DNA from: Candidatus Berkelbacteria bacterium
GTDB lineage: Bacteria > Patescibacteriota > UBA1384 > UBA12157 > JAENIV01
Assembly: GCA_016844295.1 (NCBI GenBank)
Contig: JAENIV010000020.1
Span: 7,381-20,559 of the forward strand
Length of the DNA: 13,179 nucleotides
Direction: 5' to 3'
Shown here in pieces: positions 12,608 through 13,179 of the stretch (positions are counted from its first letter, which is position 1; every line of letters starts with the position of its first letter). The notes beneath the pieces were generated by a model that ran no database searches, had not been told where the DNA came from, and worked only from the letters and a program-made list of their open reading frames with translations. A program made the position numbers and the translations under genes.

Positions 12608-13179
12608 ATGCCAACTTTAACTGAATTACTCGAGGCGGGAGCGCACTTCGGCCACAAAAAAGAACGTTCTTTGCCTAAAGCCAAAAAATTTACCTACACA
12701 ATCCGTGATAGCGTTTATGTAATTGATTTAGAGCAAACTCTTGAAGGTTTAAAGACTGCTATAGAAAAATTACAAAAATTGTATCAAGAAAGCAAGGTAA
12801 TTTTATTTGTTGGAACGAAACGTCAAGCCAAGGAAGCGGTTAAAAGAACCGCCGAGAAGATAGGGATGCCCTACGTTGTAGAGCGTTGGCTGGGGGGGAT
12901 GCTTACAAATTATGAGACAATCAATAAAAGCCTCAAACAATTAGAAAAATTAGAAGAATTATCTAAAAATCCTGAATTTCTAAAATATACCAAGAAAGAA
13001 CGGAAAAGAATTGAAGAAAAGATTGCGAAAATTTTGTCCACATTCGGAGGGCTTCGCAAAATGACCAAGATTCCAGATGCTCTTTTTGTTGTTGATACCA
13101 CCGAAGAATCAGTCGCGGTCTTGGAGGCACGGAAAATGAAAATTCCTATTATCGGAATTTGTGATACGAATGCTAACCC
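12608..13179 (+). CDS. rpsB: Ribosomal protein uS2, N-terminal 190 residues (runs off the window)
   Basis: Small-subunit protein S2. The ATG at 12608-12610 follows AAAGGA (12592-12597) by ten bases. The opening LTELLEAGAHFGHKK is the S2 signature. It is followed by VYVIDLEQT, ILFVGTKRQAKEAVKRTAE, ERWLGGMLTNYETI, FGGLRKMTKIPDALFVVD and IPIIGICDTNANP. The reading frame is open to the last base; about 50 residues should follow by comparison with E. coli S2 (241). In many bacteria rpsB is followed by tsf, which would lie to the right. Confidence 0.97.
   Translation, partial: MPTLTELLEAGAHFGHKKERSLPKAKKFTYTIRDSVYVIDLEQTLEGLKTAIEKLQKLYQESKVILFVGTKRQAKEAVKRTAEKIGMPYVVERWLGGMLTNYETINKSLKQLEKLEELSKNPEFLKYTKKERKRIEEKIAKILSTFGGLRKMTKIPDALFVVDTTEESVAVLEARKMKIPIIGICDTNAN

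Noticed and set aside
1..13179. UGA recoding as in Gracilibacteria or Absconditabacteria
   Set aside because: gatC and rpmE end in TGA at their expected positions, and no conserved gene contains an internal TGA.
1..13179. CRISPR array, tRNA or rRNA gene, insertion sequence or phage module
   Set aside because: No spaced direct repeats, cloverleaf-like sequence, transposase motif or terminal repeats were seen while reading both strands.

Overview
The window looks like a stretch of chromosome from a small-genome bacterium of the Candidate Phyla Radiation (Patescibacteria). It is AT-rich and densely packed. It carries core genes of bacterial type (NAD-dependent ligase, GatCAB, RF1, L31, S2) mixed with short, poorly characterised membrane proteins. 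UGA serves as an ordinary stop (gatC, rpmE), so this is not a UGA-recoding lineage. Lineage is inferred from gene style and protein family resemblance; no database was consulted.

Layout. 1-958 (+): the last codons of a probable lemA, then the membrane metalloprotease htpX. 984-1760 (-): a broken gene with two MazG-like domains, with its own promoter, Shine-Dalgarno and terminator; its promoter is back to back with that of ligA. 1773-4769 (+): ligA, a 45-residue single-pass membrane protein, and a membrane-anchored extracellular beta-sandwich protein. 4792-5763 (-): an unrecognised GC-rich gene with a near-consensus promoter and its own terminator. 5806-10040 (+): gatC-gatA (overlapping), a HEPN-like membrane-anchored protein, an unknown 93-residue acidic protein, gatB and a DUF5654-like membrane protein. 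10064-11270 (+): a membrane-anchored trypsin-like protease with a PDZ domain. 11272-12498 (-): prfA (RF1 lacking its first ~58 residues) overlapping the extended tail of rpmE, read from a promoter back to back with that of rpsB (12608 to the window end, +).

How the genes work together. GatCAB converts Glu-tRNA(Gln) and/or Asp-tRNA(Asn) to the amidated forms. RF1, L31 and S2 are also translation genes. HtpX, LemA and the HtrA-like protease form an envelope quality-control theme. LigA joins nicks in replication and repair.

Most notable: the double-MazG pseudogene; two genes (ligA, gatC) whose -10 boxes lie 6-9 bases from the start codon, suggesting leaderless mRNAs; compact divergent promoters, one pair possibly sharing a palindromic -35; the shortened RF1 whose start lies inside rpmE; and two minus-strand genes of visibly higher GC than their neighbours. 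I found no convincing new multi-gene defence or biosynthetic system. I saw no tRNA, rRNA, CRISPR array or insertion sequence.
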